A DNA stretch of 64,000 nucleotides from Sphingomonas desiccabilis (lineage in GTDB: Bacteria; Pseudomonadota; Alphaproteobacteria; Sphingomonadales; Sphingomonadaceae). Every line of letters begins with the position of its first letter. Within the stretch, counting starts at the first letter, position 1. The translations under genes and the position numbers were made by a program. Positions 1 to 8,596 of the stretch are shown here, in pieces. The stretch is from positions 434,001 to 498,000 of the forward strand of contig NZ_SDPT01000003.1 in assembly GCF_004135605.1 (NCBI RefSeq). Reading direction: 5' to 3'. The notes beneath the pieces were generated by a model, which saw only the letters and a list, made by a program, of their open reading frames with translations, did no database searches and was not told the DNA's origin.

Positions 1-665
1 TTGGCGAGCAGCGCCGCGCGTCCCTGGATGAGCCTGCGCGCGTCCGCCAGATCCTCCGGCCGCTGCACGAAGGAGAGCGCGATCCAGTCGACGCCTGCGT
101 CCACCGCGAAGTGCAGGTCGCTGATGTCCTTGGGCGTCAGCGCCGCCATCGGCAGCACCACGTCCGGGACGTTCAGCCCCTTGTTGTTGGACAGCATGCC
201 GCCGACTTCGACCCGGGTCACGATGCGGGTTTCGTCATGCTCCACCACGCGCAGCACGAGCTTGCCGTCGTCCAGCAGCAGCCGAGCCTCCGGCGTGATC
301 GCGGCAAAGATCTCGCGGTGGGGAAGCTCGACGCGGGTGGCGTCGCCCGGCGCGTCGGAGCGGTCGAGGATGAACTGGCTGCCGGTCTCCAGCATCACCT
401 TGCCCTCGGCAAAGCGACCGACACGCAGCTTGGGGCCCTGGAGATCGGCGAGGATCGTGGTGGGGCGGTTGTACGCTTTCTCCAGCGCGCGAATCGCGGC
501 GATCACCGGAAGCTTCGACTGCTGGTCGCCGTGGCTCATGTTGATGCGGAACGCGTCTGCGCCCGCCTCGAACAGCCGGCCGATCATCTCCGCGGAGTTG
601 CTGGCGGGACCCAGCGTCGCGAGCACGCGAACCTTGCGCGAGCGGGGCGTGAAGGCCTTTGTCAT
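1..665 (-). CDS. pyk: pyruvate kinase, N-terminal part (cut by window edge)
   Basis: Glycolytic enzyme of the cytosol that transfers phosphate from phosphoenolpyruvate to ADP. The visible 221 residues carry the pyruvate kinase signatures RINMSHG (family form RxNxSHG), ADLQGPKLRVG in the substrate and metal-binding barrel, a DDGKLVL stretch in the B domain and SFVQRPEDL. The rest of the barrel and the C-terminal domain lie beyond base 1. The start ATG at 665 gives an N-terminus MTKAFTPRSRKVRVLATLGP that aligns with the family. It diverges from the DUF1244 gene, with 71 bases between the two starts, so promoters of both should sit there. The identity is firm; isozyme type and regulation cannot be judged from this fragment. 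Confidence 0.93.
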   Translation of the reverse strand, partial: MTKAFTPRSRKVRVLATLGPASNSAEMIGRLFEAGADAFRINMSHGDQQSKLPVIAAIRALEKAYNRPTTILADLQGPKLRVGRFAEGKVMLETGSQFILDRSDAPGDATRVELPHREIFAAITPEARLLLDDGKLVLRVVEHDETRIVTRVEVGGMLSNNKGLNVPDVVLPMAALTPKDISDLHFAVDAGVDWIALSFVQRPEDLADARRLIQGRAALLA

Positions 666-736
666 CCTCGATCCTTGGTTTTCAAGCCACCGGCTCTACC
701 TGTTCTTCGATCCGGATCAACCTTTGGAGGGCGTAA

Positions 737-1117
737 ATGGCAGACATCGATCATCTTGATGACAGGATCGCTGCGGCGGCGTTCCGGCGGCTGGTGCGTC
801 ATCTGCGCCATCGCTCGGACGCGCAGAACATCGATCTGATGGGCCTGGCGGGGTTCTGCCGGAACTGCCTGTCGGAGTGGGTGGAGGACGCGAGCGTCCG
901 TGCCGGACAGCCGATCGACCGCGAAAGCGCCCGTGCGCTGATCTACGGCATGCCCTATGCCGAGTGGAAGGCGAGCCACCAGCCGCCCGCAACCGAGGCC
1001 CAGCTCGCACGCATGCAGGAAAGCCTGGCGCGCAATCCGACCGAGGCGGCGCTCGACGAGGCGCTGGACGAGAGCTTCCCGGCAAGCGATCCGCCCGCGA
1101 TGACGGAGCCGCGCTGA
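737..1117 (+). CDS. DUF1244 family protein with acidic C-terminal tail
   Basis: Small soluble protein of 126 residues. The first 80 or so residues match the DUF1244 family, including the GLAGFCRNCLSEW and YGMPYAEWK stretches typical of it. The C-terminal third (from about residue 84) is a separate helical segment ending in a DESFPASDPPA motif that also occurs at the end of other short proteobacterial proteins. The biochemical function is unknown. The start is well supported by TGGAGG about 8 bases before the ATG. It lies between the pyruvate kinase gene (divergent) and the GapR-like gene, a neighbourhood I recall from related genomes. The two-part architecture is the only unusual feature. Confidence 0.85.
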   Translation: MADIDHLDDRIAAAAFRRLVRHLRHRSDAQNIDLMGLAGFCRNCLSEWVEDASVRAGQPIDRESARALIYGMPYAEWKASHQPPATEAQLARMQESLARNPTEAALDEALDESFPASDPPAMTEPR

Positions 1118-1220
1118 GCCGGTTTCCCCCACATGCCGCCGGCGATCCCCACGCACCGGTTGAGCGCCGGCGGGGGATCGCCTAGACGCGCGCGTTCACA
1201 CCTCATTCCACGGGACCATC

Positions 1221-1457
1221 ATGAGCGACAATATCTCCGCCGAGCAGCTGCGCCTTCTGATCGAGCGCATCGAGCGGCTGGAAGAGGAGAAGAAGGGCAT
1301 CTCCGACGATATCAAGGACGTCTACGCCGAGGCGAAGTCGACCGGATTCGACACCAAGACGATGCGCACCATCATCCGCCTGCGCCGGATGGAGAAGCAT
1401 CACCGTGACGAGGCGGACATGCTGCTCGAGACCTACAAGCAGGCGCTCGGCATCTGA
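1221..1457 (+). CDS. gapR: GapR-like DNA-binding protein (DUF2312)
   Basis: Protein of 78 residues, almost entirely helical and rich in charged residues, matching the DUF2312 family. In Caulobacter the family member GapR is a nucleoid-associated protein that clamps overtwisted, AT-rich DNA ahead of replication and transcription and stimulates topoisomerases. The run [20 protein letters not shown] is the coiled-coil part, and [15 protein letters not shown] is a basic segment likely to contact DNA. The length matches the family. The gene stands alone, with 103 bases upstream and a hairpin just after the stop. Function is transferred from the Caulobacter protein and not shown by this sequence. 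Confidence 0.88.
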   Translation: MSDNISAEQLRLLIERIERLEEEKKGISDDIKDVYAEAKSTGFDTKTMRTIIRLRRMEKHHRDEADMLLETYKQALGI

Positions 1458-1461
1458 CGGC

Positions 1462-1479
1462 CGGCGCCTCCGGGCGCCG
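1462..1479 (+). terminator. hairpin after the GapR-like gene
   Basis: A perfect 7-base-pair G+C stem (cggcgcc / ggcgccg) with a four-base loop lies 4 bases after the stop codon and is followed by a pyrimidine-rich stretch with a short T run at about 1489-1492. It is a plausible intrinsic terminator, though the T tract is weak and not adjacent. Confidence 0.45.
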
Positions 1480-1609
1480 TTCCCCGCCTTTTCGGTCGCG
1501 CGGCGAACCGGCACTGCGCTTGTCTAGGGGCGGGTGTTTCTTCTACCCGTGCACGCATTGACGGCCTGCTTCCCGGGGAAGCCGGCTGCCCCTGGATTCG
1601 AGAGAGCAC

Positions 1610-2353
1610 ATGGCAGGCCATTCCAAGTTCAAGAACATCATGCACCGCAAGGGCGCGCAGGATAAGAAGCGCTCGGGCATGTTCTCCAAGCTTTCCCGCG
1701 AAATCACCGTCGCGGCCAAGATGGGTCTGCCCGACCCGGACATGAACCCGCGCCTGCGCGCGGCGGTCAACGCCGCCAAGGCGCAGTCGATGCCCAAGGA
1801 CAATATCCAGCGCGCGATCGACAAGGCGTCGAAGGGCGACATGGAGAATTACGAGGAGATCCGCTACGAGGGCTTCGGTCCCGGCGGCGTGTCCCTCATC
1901 ATCGAGGCTCTAACCGACAACCGCAACCGCACCGCCACCAACGTGCGCACCGCGGTGTCCAAGAACGGCGGCAACCTGGGCGCGAGCGGATCGGTGAGCC
2001 ACGGCTTCGACCGCGTGGGCCTCATCAACTATCCGGCAAGCGCGGGCGACGCCGAAAAGGTGTTCGAGGCCGCGCTGGAAGCCGGAGCCGAGGACGTCAC
2101 CTCCAGCGAGGACGGCCATGAGATCTGGACCGCGCAGGGCGACCTGCACGAGGTCGCCAAGGCGCTGGAGCCGGTGCTCGGCGAGGCCGAGGGCGCCAAG
2201 CTCGCGTGGAAGCCGCAGACCATGGTCGAGGTGACCGAGGACGACGCCGCCACGCTGTTCAAGCTGATCGACGCGCTCGACGACGACGACGACGTGCAGA
2301 CCGTGTGGGGCAACTACGAAGTGTCCGACGCGGTGATGGAGAAGCTCGGCTGA
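1610..2353 (+). CDS. yebC: YebC/PmpR family (TACO1-like) protein
   Basis: Cytosolic protein of 247 residues. It opens with [20 protein letters not shown], the family signature, followed by the conserved middle [20 protein letters not shown] and [15 protein letters not shown]. The family has been described as DNA-binding regulators, and more recently some members were shown to help ribosomes through proline stretches, as the mitochondrial TACO1 protein aids translation. The length is normal. It is the first gene of the yebC-ruvC-ruvA series and its stop codon lies directly at the ruvC start, suggesting translational coupling. The family is certain; the exact role here is not. Confidence 0.95.
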   Translation: MAGHSKFKNIMHRKGAQDKKRSGMFSKLSREITVAAKMGLPDPDMNPRLRAAVNAAKAQSMPKDNIQRAIDKASKGDMENYEEIRYEGFGPGGVSLIIEALTDNRNRTATNVRTAVSKNGGNLGASGSVSHGFDRVGLINYPASAGDAEKVFEAALEAGAEDVTSSEDGHEIWTAQGDLHEVAKALEPVLGEAEGAKLAWKPQTMVEVTEDDAATLFKLIDALDDDDDVQTVWGNYEVSDAVMEKLG

Positions 2354-2856
2354 TCATTCTCGGTCTCGACCCGGGTCTCGGCACCACCGGCTGGGGCGTG
2401 ATCCGGGCCGACGGCAATCGCCTCAGCCACGTCGCCAACGGGCAGATCCGCACCGATCCGTCGATGCAGCTGCCCCGGCGGTTGTCGCACCTGTTCGGCG
2501 CCCTGGGCGAGGTGATCCGCACCGAGCGGCCCGACAGTGCCGCGGCCGAGGAAGTGCTGGGCAACACCAACGCCCAGTCGACGCTCAAGCTGGGGCAGGC
2601 GCGCGGCGTGGTGCTGCTCTCTGCCGCCACCGCAGGGCTCGCGATCGGCGAATATCACCCGAGCGTGGTCAAGAAGGCGGTGGTCGGCACCGGCGGCGCC
2701 GACAAGCGCCAGATCCAGGCGATGGTCGGGCACCTGCTGCCGGGCGTGAAGCTCGCCGGGCCCGATGCCGCCGACGCGCTGGCGGTGGCGATCACCCATG
2801 CGCATCACCTGGCGAGCGCCCATGCGCGCGCCCGACGGACGGGAGTGGGGGCATGA
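2350..2856 (+). CDS. ruvC: RuvC crossover junction endodeoxyribonuclease
   Basis: Nuclease that cuts Holliday junctions bound by RuvAB. The N-terminal [15 protein letters not shown] holds the first catalytic aspartate, [22 protein letters not shown] supplies an acidic residue and the substrate loop, and [17 protein letters not shown] near the C-terminus supplies the last acidic pair. No ATG, GTG or TTG lies at the family N-terminus. The best start is CTG at 2350, which gives the canonical N-terminus (M)IILGLDPG, a 168-residue protein, a GGAG box 8 bases upstream and overlap with the yebC stop. The alternative is GTG at 2305, deep inside yebC, which adds 15 atypical residues. The stop overlaps the ruvA start by four bases. 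Confidence 0.92.
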   Translation: MIILGLDPGLGTTGWGVIRADGNRLSHVANGQIRTDPSMQLPRRLSHLFGALGEVIRTERPDSAAAEEVLGNTNAQSTLKLGQARGVVLLSAATAGLAIGEYHPSVVKKAVVGTGGADKRQIQAMVGHLLPGVKLAGPDAADALAVAITHAHHLASAHARARRTGVGA

Positions 2857-3455
2857 TCGCGCATCTCAAAGGCCGGCTCGAGTCTGCAGGGATCGACAAC
2901 GCGGTGATCGACGTCGGCGGCGTCGGCTATCTCGTCGGCGCATCGTCACGCACGCTGCAGGCGCTGGGCGGGGTGGGCGAGCATGTCACCATCCACACCG
3001 AGATGCTGGTGGCGGAGGATTTCATCCGGCTGGTCGGCTTCGCCACCGCCGACGAGCGCGACTGGTTCCGGCTGCTGACCGGCGTGCAGGGCGTGGGCGC
3101 GCGGGTGGCGCTGGCGATCTTATCGGTGCTCGCTCCCGACGAGCTGCGCACCGCGATCGCCAAGGGCGACAAGGCGAGCATCGGCCGTGCCAACGGTGTC
3201 GGCCCCAAGCTCGCCCAGCGCATTGCGATGGAACTGAAGGACAAGGTCGGCGGCATCGCGCCTGGGCTCGCGGGCGTCGCCGGTGCCACCATCCCGGCGG
3301 GCGGCGCGAGCGCCGACGCGGTCTCGGCTCTGCTCAACCTGGGGTTCAAGCCCGCCGAAGCCGCGCGCGCGGTGGAGGCGGCGGCCGAGGAACTCGACGC
3401 CGGCGCGAGCCTGGATGCGCTGGTCCGTCTGGCGCTCCGCAAGGCGGCGCGGTAG
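2853..3455 (+). CDS. ruvA: RuvA Holliday junction branch migration subunit
   Basis: DNA-binding subunit that holds the four-way junction while RuvB motors pull the arms. At 200 residues it has the normal length. The N-terminal OB fold begins [13 protein letters not shown] and contains [11 protein letters not shown]. The middle domain carries the helix-hairpin-helix motifs [20 protein letters not shown] and [20 protein letters not shown]. The C-terminal RuvB-contacting domain (about 150-200) has [21 protein letters not shown]. Its ATG overlaps the ruvC stop (ATGA), so the two are co-translated. The usual partner ruvB is about 3.3 kb downstream, beyond two genes on the other strand. Confidence 0.97.
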   Translation: MIAHLKGRLESAGIDNAVIDVGGVGYLVGASSRTLQALGGVGEHVTIHTEMLVAEDFIRLVGFATADERDWFRLLTGVQGVGARVALAILSVLAPDELRTAIAKGDKASIGRANGVGPKLAQRIAMELKDKVGGIAPGLAGVAGATIPAGGASADAVSALLNLGFKPAEAARAVEAAAEELDAGASLDALVRLALRKAAR

Positions 3456-3496
3456 CGGCACACGAGCCGCTTGCAATTCCACCGGCCGCTTTTTGT

Positions 3497-3583
3497 ATCA
3501 CCGCGAGGGCGGGGATCCAGGGCCAAGCACAACAACGCCTGACGGCGCGTGAAACCCTGGGCTCCTGCCTGCGCAGGAGCACG
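3497..3583. repeat. intergenic palindromic element, copy A
   Basis: The gap between ruvA and the glycosidase gene holds a compact element. A 5' part (gcgagggcggggatccaggg) and a 3' part (aaccctgggctcctgcctgc) are mutually complementary through ccaggg/ccctgg. The 3' end is a perfect palindromic hairpin, gctcctgc / gcaggagc with loop ctgc (3561-3580). The same 20-base hairpin recurs exactly at 11838-11857 in another intergenic gap (copy B). This looks like a REP-type repeat family; similar sequences are familiar from sphingomonad genomes, but copy number cannot be judged here. Confidence 0.7.
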
Positions 3584-3622
3584 GTCGCGCCCCCGGCGAT
3601 TCCTTGTACCTGGCTACAGAAG

Positions 3623-5689
3623 TCAGAACAGCTTCAGTTCGACCACGCGCACCGGCTTTCCCGCTTGCGGCCGCATCCGCACCCGAACCGCGGTCGCGCG
3701 CAACGGCGTCCAGCGAACGTTGGTGATGCCGTTGGCCAGCGGCGCGTCCTGCTCAGCCGTGATCTTCTGCCAGCGGCCGTTGACCTGCGCCTCGATCGTG
3801 TAGCCGGTCGGAGCGGCGTGCCGGGCATCGGCGAAGAAGGCGAGCTCCGCGGAGGAAAGCGCGGTCGGCGTGCCGAAGTCGACCTGCAACCAGGGCGCGC
3901 GCTCGCCGACCTGGCTGCTCCAGCCGTGGTCGTTCTCGGGAAAGAACACCACGCGCCCATCCACGGCGTCGTGGATGCGCTCGGGCGTGCCACTCGACGC
4001 GCTCGGCTTAGGGAACTGCCCGCGGACCAGTTCGACCGCGCGGTCGATGCGGGTCGCGCGTGCAGGCGCGGCGCGGCGCGCGATGGGCACCTTGACGCGC
4101 TCGGCCCTGGCGCTGCAGGCTACCTCCTGGCCGTCGACCAGCACGGTGAGGCCCGCGCCCCGCCGATAGTGGCTGCCGTCCGCGTCGTAGCGGATCGTCA
4201 CCAGACGGCCGTGATAGGGTACATCCTGCAGCTGGAACCACTGGAGCGTGTCGGGCCCGGTGCCGGCGGGGACCAGCGGATCCACCTCCAGCACATCGTC
4301 CTCGCGCGGGCGCAGGCCGACCAGGCCGGCGATCACCAGGTCGTTGAAGCCGGAGTGGAAATAATGGTGGCTGCGCGCCAGGCCGACGATCGGCTTGCCG
4401 GTGTCGGGGTGATAGTCTTCCTCCAGGTCGAGCCGGTCGCCCTGATAGTGGAGCTGCGCATATTGGCGCAGCAGGCGCAGATAGTCGGCGCGGGTGACGA
4501 CCTCCTGGCGATAGTCGCGCAGCAGATTGGCCATGGCGGTCAGCGTCTGGGTCGTCTGGAACGGCCAGATAGGGCCGTTCCACTGGCATTCGGGCGCCGT
4601 GCCTTCGTAGCGATACTGCTGCATGTAATGCGGGTAGCTCGGCTCCACCGTGCGCATGCCGAACGGGCCGCCCAGTCCCTGCGGCGACAGCAGATGCTTC
4701 CAGGCGTTGGCGAAGCGCGGGTCGTTGCTAGGCAGGCCGAAGGTCCAGGGCACATAGCCGGCGAGCTCGCGCCCGCGGATCGGCTCCCAGTATTTCACAT
4801 GCTCGTTGTTGACCTTGAAGCGATCGATGAAGTGGCCGAGCTTCGGGCTCCAAAGCGCGTCCTCGACGCGGGTGCGGAGTCGGTCGGCGCGCGCGTCATA
4901 GTCGGCAGCGGTCTTTGCATCGCCCGTCAGCGCCGACAGCCGCGCGATCGCGCGGGCATTGGCGAACATATAGGCGTTGATCGACGGCCGGAACGAGTCG
5001 CCACCGCGAAACCCGTCTTTGCCGCCCGAGGCGTCGATCGACGAGATGGTGTATTCGGTCGCATCGAGCAGCGGCTCGATGAAGTAGAGCCCCTTGGTGA
5101 AGTCGAACTTGTCGTCCCACAGGCCATAGATGTGGCGCATGGCAGAGAGGTGGCGGGTCGCATCGGCGCGATCGCCGTCGACCAGGAAGCGCGCGTAGGT
5201 GGCATCCGCGATCGCTTCGCTGAAGTGCCGGTCGTTGCCGCCATCCTGGTAGAGGAAGTCGATGTAATCGCCCGCATAGCGGCGGTCGCGCAGCCAGCGG
5301 CCCTCGTAGAGGTGGAAGCCGGTCGCGTCGTTCAGGCTGGCATAGGGTTCGCGCTGCCAGCTCACGTCGTCCATGAACTCGGTGCTGATATAGCCCTTCT
5401 CGCCCAGGTCGCGCTGATGGGCGCGGAACAGCTGCCAGCGATAATAATAGACCGCGTCCAGCTTCGGATCGGACGACTCGAACAGGGGCACGTTGTCGCG
5501 ATACCAGGGCGCGTCATTGCCGAACCGGGCGCGCAGCACCGTGTCCGCGTCGATCCGGGACGCGGTCGCGGCCGGCTGCTGCGGCGGCTCCGCCGTCGCA
5601 CCGGCACCCAGCAGGGCGGTCGCGCCCAGCAGCGCCAGCATCCGCGCCGTGCGTCCGATGCGCGTTCCCCTGGTTGGGTCGATCGCCAA
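3623..5689 (-). CDS. secreted MGH1/GH63-like glycoside hydrolase with C-terminal discoidin-like domain
   Basis: Predicted periplasmic glycosidase of 688 residues. An arginine-rich n-region plus hydrophobic core (about residues 15-33) form a signal peptide. Residues about 50-540 resemble the alpha-toroid catalytic domain of MGH1-like/GH63-type enzymes (GGDSFRPSINAYMFANARAIARL, ECQWNGPIWPFQTTQTLTAM, SHHYFHSGFNDLVIAGLVGL), which act on alpha-linked sugars. Residues about 550-688 look like an F5/8 type C (discoidin) carbohydrate-binding module (HGWSSQVGERAPWLQVDFG, ending VRVVELKLF). The start is TTG at 5689 behind a very strong AAGGAG box; ATG at 5641 is the alternative. The substrate is unknown. 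It lies with the next gene between ruvA and ruvB on the opposite strand. Confidence 0.78.
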   Translation of the reverse strand: MAIDPTRGTRIGRTARMLALLGATALLGAGATAEPPQQPAATASRIDADTVLRARFGNDAPWYRDNVPLFESSDPKLDAVYYYRWQLFRAHQRDLGEKGYISTEFMDDVSWQREPYASLNDATGFHLYEGRWLRDRRYAGDYIDFLYQDGGNDRHFSEAIADATYARFLVDGDRADATRHLSAMRHIYGLWDDKFDFTKGLYFIEPLLDATEYTISSIDASGGKDGFRGGDSFRPSINAYMFANARAIARLSALTGDAKTAADYDARADRLRTRVEDALWSPKLGHFIDRFKVNNEHVKYWEPIRGRELAGYVPWTFGLPSNDPRFANAWKHLLSPQGLGGPFGMRTVEPSYPHYMQQYRYEGTAPECQWNGPIWPFQTTQTLTAMANLLRDYRQEVVTRADYLRLLRQYAQLHYQGDRLDLEEDYHPDTGKPIVGLARSHHYFHSGFNDLVIAGLVGLRPREDDVLEVDPLVPAGTGPDTLQWFQLQDVPYHGRLVTIRYDADGSHYRRGAGLTVLVDGQEVACSARAERVKVPIARRAAPARATRIDRAVELVRGQFPKPSASSGTPERIHDAVDGRVVFFPENDHGWSSQVGERAPWLQVDFGTPTALSSAELAFFADARHAAPTGYTIEAQVNGRWQKITAEQDAPLANGITNVRWTPLRATAVRVRMRPQAGKPVRVVELKLF

Positions 5690-5737
5690 GCTTCCCTCTC
5701 CTTTTGTCTGAGCAAAGCTTAGGCGAAGGTGGACCGG

Positions 5738-6640
5738 TTAGACCAGCGGCGTCGGCAACGGCTTCCTCGCGAAATGGGCGTCCAGATTGGCGAGCACCAG
5801 CTTGGCCATGGCCGCGCGGCCGGCGGTGGTGGCGCTCCCCTGGTGCGGGGCCAGCACGACATGGTCCATGTGGCGAAGCGCGCGCGGCACGTCGGGCTCG
5901 TTTTCGAACACGTCCAGGCCGGCGCCGGCGATATGCCCCTCGGCGAGCGCCGTGATCAGCGCCGCCTCGTCCACCAGGCTTCCGCGCGCGACATTGACGA
6001 GCACGCCGTCCGGGCCAAGCTCCGCCAGCACCTCGGCCCCGACGATGTGCTGCGTTTCCTCGCCGCCCGGGGCAGACAGGATCAGCACGTCCGAAGCGGC
6101 TGCCAGAGCACGGATGTCGGGCAGGAACCGCCAGGGCAGGTCCGGCTTGGCATGGCGGGCGGTGTAGAGGAGCTCGGCCGCAAACGGCTCGGCACGGCGT
6201 GCGATCGCGCGACCGATGCGGCCGAGGCCGAAGATGCCGATGCGGCAGCCGCTCGCCTGGCGGCCGGGAGGAACCATCCAGCCGCCGTCCCGCACGATCC
6301 GGTCGTTGGCCGCGATCCGCCGCTGCACCGCCAGCATGAGCGCGATCGCCTGGTCCGCGACGTCGTCGGTCAGCACGTCCGGCGTCGTCGTGACGCGGAT
6401 CCCGCGGGCGCGGGCCGCCTCCAGGTCGATGCCGTCATAGCCGACGCCGTTGATCGCGATGATCTCCAGCTGGGGCAGGGCCTCGATCATCGCGCCGTCG
6501 ATGACGCTGGCGCCACCGGCGACGATGGCGCGGGTGTCCTCCGGACCTCCGCCGCGGTGGACGGTAAAGCGCTGCTCCAGCTGCTCGATCGTCTCGGATG
6601 CGAGCGGCGTCATGACGAACAGGGGCGGACGATCGGTCAT
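5738..6640 (-). CDS. D-2-hydroxyacid dehydrogenase (glyoxylate/hydroxypyruvate reductase type)
   Basis: Cytosolic NAD(P)H-dependent oxidoreductase of 300 residues. The Rossmann fingerprint [19 protein letters not shown] sits near residue 150. The catalytic residues of the family are visible: Arg in [14 protein letters not shown], Glu in [15 protein letters not shown], and His in [13 protein letters not shown]. The [18 protein letters not shown] and NTTP-like [15 protein letters not shown] stretches are also typical. The NADPH-binding pattern following the second strand (ARHAKPD) suggests a glyoxylate or hydroxypyruvate reductase, but the substrate is not decided by sequence. ATG at 6640 is preferred over the directly preceding GTG. 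It lies upstream of the glycosidase on the same strand, 48 bases away. Confidence 0.88.
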   Translation of the reverse strand: MTDRPPLFVMTPLASETIEQLEQRFTVHRGGGPEDTRAIVAGGASVIDGAMIEALPQLEIIAINGVGYDGIDLEAARARGIRVTTTPDVLTDDVADQAIALMLAVQRRIAANDRIVRDGGWMVPPGRQASGCRIGIFGLGRIGRAIARRAEPFAAELLYTARHAKPDLPWRFLPDIRALAAASDVLILSAPGGEETQHIVGAEVLAELGPDGVLVNVARGSLVDEAALITALAEGHIAGAGLDVFENEPDVPRALRHMDHVVLAPHQGSATTAGRAAMAKLVLANLDAHFARKPLPTPLV

Positions 6641-6762
6641 CACGTCAGCCTAGCGGCGTGCGATGTGCCTCGACAGGGGGCGGGGTGCATCGGTACGGAA
6701 CGAACCATGGACATCTTCGATCCGAAGGCCGCACTTCCGCGCTTCGCGGGGCCGGCAACCCG

Positions 6763-7785
6763 ATGAGCGATGCCGATCGCATCCTGACGCCCGCCCGGCG
6801 CGGCGAGGACGTCGACGCCGCGCTTCGCCCGCGTTCGCTGGACGAGTTCGTCGGCCAGAAAGCCGCGCGCGAAAATCTGCGCGTGTTCATCGACGCGGCC
6901 CGCTCGCGGGGCGACGCGCTCGACCATGTGCTGTTCTTCGGCCCCCCCGGGCTTGGCAAGACGACGCTGGCGCAGATCGTCGCGCGCGAGATGGGCGTGG
7001 GCTTCCGCGCCACCTCCGGACCCGTGATCGCCAAGTCGGGTGATCTGGCGGCGCTGCTCACCAACCTAGAGGACGGCGACGTGCTGTTCATCGACGAGAT
7101 CCACCGCCTCAATCCGGCGGTTGAGGAAGTGCTCTATCCGGCGATGGAGGACCGCGCGCTCGACCTGATGATCGGCGAGGGGCCCTCGGCGCGGTCGGTG
7201 CGGATCGATCTGCCGCGCTTCACGCTGGTGGGGGCGACCACGCGCCAGGGATTGCTGACGACGCCGTTGCGCGATCGCTTCGGCATCCCGGTGCGGCTGC
7301 AATTCTATACGGTCGACGAGTTGGAGCGGGTGGTCACGCGTGCGGCCGGGTTGCTCGACCTGCACGTCGCCTCCGATGGCGCGCGCGAGATCGCCCGGCG
7401 CGCGCGCGGCACGCCGCGCATCGCCGGGCGGCTGCTGCGCCGCGTGCGCGACTTCGCCAATGTCGCGGGCGCCGAGACGGTGGACGCGCGCACCGCCGAT
7501 GCCGCGCTGAACCGGCTGGAGGTCGACAACCAGGGGTTGGACGCGATGGATCGCCGCTACCTGACCATGATCGCCGACGTGTATCGCGGCGGCCCGGTCG
7601 GCGTGGAGACGCTGGCTGCGGGGCTTTCCGAGCCCCGCGACACGATCGAGGAAGTGATCGAGCCCTATCTGATCCAGATCGGCATGGTGGCGCGCACCGC
7701 ACGCGGGCGCTGCCTGAACTCGGCCGGGTGGAAGCACCTCGGCATCGAGCCGCCGGTGAACACGCAAGACGGCCTCTTCGACTAG
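6763..7785 (+). CDS. ruvB: RuvB Holliday junction branch migration ATPase
   Basis: Hexameric AAA+ motor that drives branch migration on RuvA-bound junctions. The protein has 340 residues. Walker A is GPPGLGKT at 60-67, Walker B with [10 protein letters not shown] at about 109-117, sensor 1 [18 protein letters not shown], and an arginine-finger/winged-helix C-terminal domain ending with the conserved DGLFD. ATG at 6763 ([16 protein letters not shown]) is chosen because it matches the family; longer versions would add a non-conserved 35-residue tail. It is separated from ruvA by two convergent-oriented genes, so it probably has its own promoter in 6644-6762. Confidence 0.97.
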   Translation: MSDADRILTPARRGEDVDAALRPRSLDEFVGQKAARENLRVFIDAARSRGDALDHVLFFGPPGLGKTTLAQIVAREMGVGFRATSGPVIAKSGDLAALLTNLEDGDVLFIDEIHRLNPAVEEVLYPAMEDRALDLMIGEGPSARSVRIDLPRFTLVGATTRQGLLTTPLRDRFGIPVRLQFYTVDELERVVTRAAGLLDLHVASDGAREIARRARGTPRIAGRLLRRVRDFANVAGAETVDARTADAALNRLEVDNQGLDAMDRRYLTMIADVYRGGPVGVETLAAGLSEPRDTIEEVIEPYLIQIGMVARTARGRCLNSAGWKHLGIEPPVNTQDGLFD

Positions 7786-7903
7786 GCGCCAGGCGGCTGC
7801 GGCGATCGCGTTCGCCAGGACCGGCGCGAGCGGAACCAGGAGCCTCCCCCGCGCGCTGGAACGGTCCACCGGCTCGCAAGCGCCGGCGGCGAGGAGAGAG
7901 GCG

Positions 7904-8491
7904 ATGGCGGACAGGGAACAGGCGCCCGGCAAGACCGCGCTGCTGATCATCGACATGATCAACGCGCTCGACTTCGAGGACGCGGCGCCGTTGCAGGAGG
8001 CGGCGGAGGCGGCTGCGGAGCCGATCCTGTCGCTGCGCGCCGCGGCAGACGCGGCGGGCGTGCCCGTCATCTACGTCAACGACAACAATGGCGAATGGCA
8101 TTCCGAACGCTCGCGCCTGGTCGAAAACGTGACGGAGAGCGATGCGCCGGGGCGTGAACTCACCCGCAAGCTGGCGCCTCGCAAGGACGATTACTTCATC
8201 ATCAAGCCGCAGTTCTCCGGCTTCTATTCGACCAACCTGCCGGTGCTGCTGCCCAAACTGGGGGTCAGCCGGCTGATCCTGACCGGGGTCGCTGCCGACA
8301 TCTGCGTGCTGTTCACCGCCGCGGATGCGCATATGCGGGCGTACGACCTGTGGGTGCCCGAGGATGCCGTCGCCAGCAGCGATCCCCAGCGAACCAGATG
8401 GGCGCTGGAGATCATGCGCAACAGTATGGAGGCGGAGATCGGCTCCACCCGTGAGTGCTCGCTCGCCGACTGGATCGCCAAGGCGGAGTGA
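7904..8491 (+). CDS. isochorismatase-family cysteine hydrolase
   Basis: Cytosolic hydrolase of 195 residues in the isochorismatase/nicotinamidase superfamily. The catalytic triad is visible: Asp17 in ALLIIDMINALDF, Lys101 in FIIKPQFSGF and Cys134 in GVAADICVLFTAADA, with the conserved cis-peptide region GVAAD just before the cysteine. Superfamily members hydrolyse nicotinamide, ureidoacrylate, N-carbamoyl compounds or isochorismate. The sequence does not show which, and no neighbour belongs to such a pathway. A strong GAGGAGAGAGG box precedes the ATG. It follows ruvB by 118 bases and precedes the Mfd-like gene. Confidence 0.87.
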   Translation: MADREQAPGKTALLIIDMINALDFEDAAPLQEAAEAAAEPILSLRAAADAAGVPVIYVNDNNGEWHSERSRLVENVTESDAPGRELTRKLAPRKDDYFIIKPQFSGFYSTNLPVLLPKLGVSRLILTGVAADICVLFTAADAHMRAYDLWVPEDAVASSDPQRTRWALEIMRNSMEAEIGSTRECSLADWIAKAE

Positions 8492-8596
8492 CCAAGGAAC
8501 GCGGCTGGGCTGCGCTCGTTTGAACCCGCACGCGCCGTCCGGCGTGCTGGAGTTCCCGATGCACCCATTGCCCGTGCGCGCCGGTGGCGCCGCCTG

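Noticed and set aside
2765..5722. 985-codon plus-strand frame over ruvA and the glycosidase
   Set aside because: It is a shadow frame; ruvA and the minus-strand glycosidase explain the sequence with family matches.
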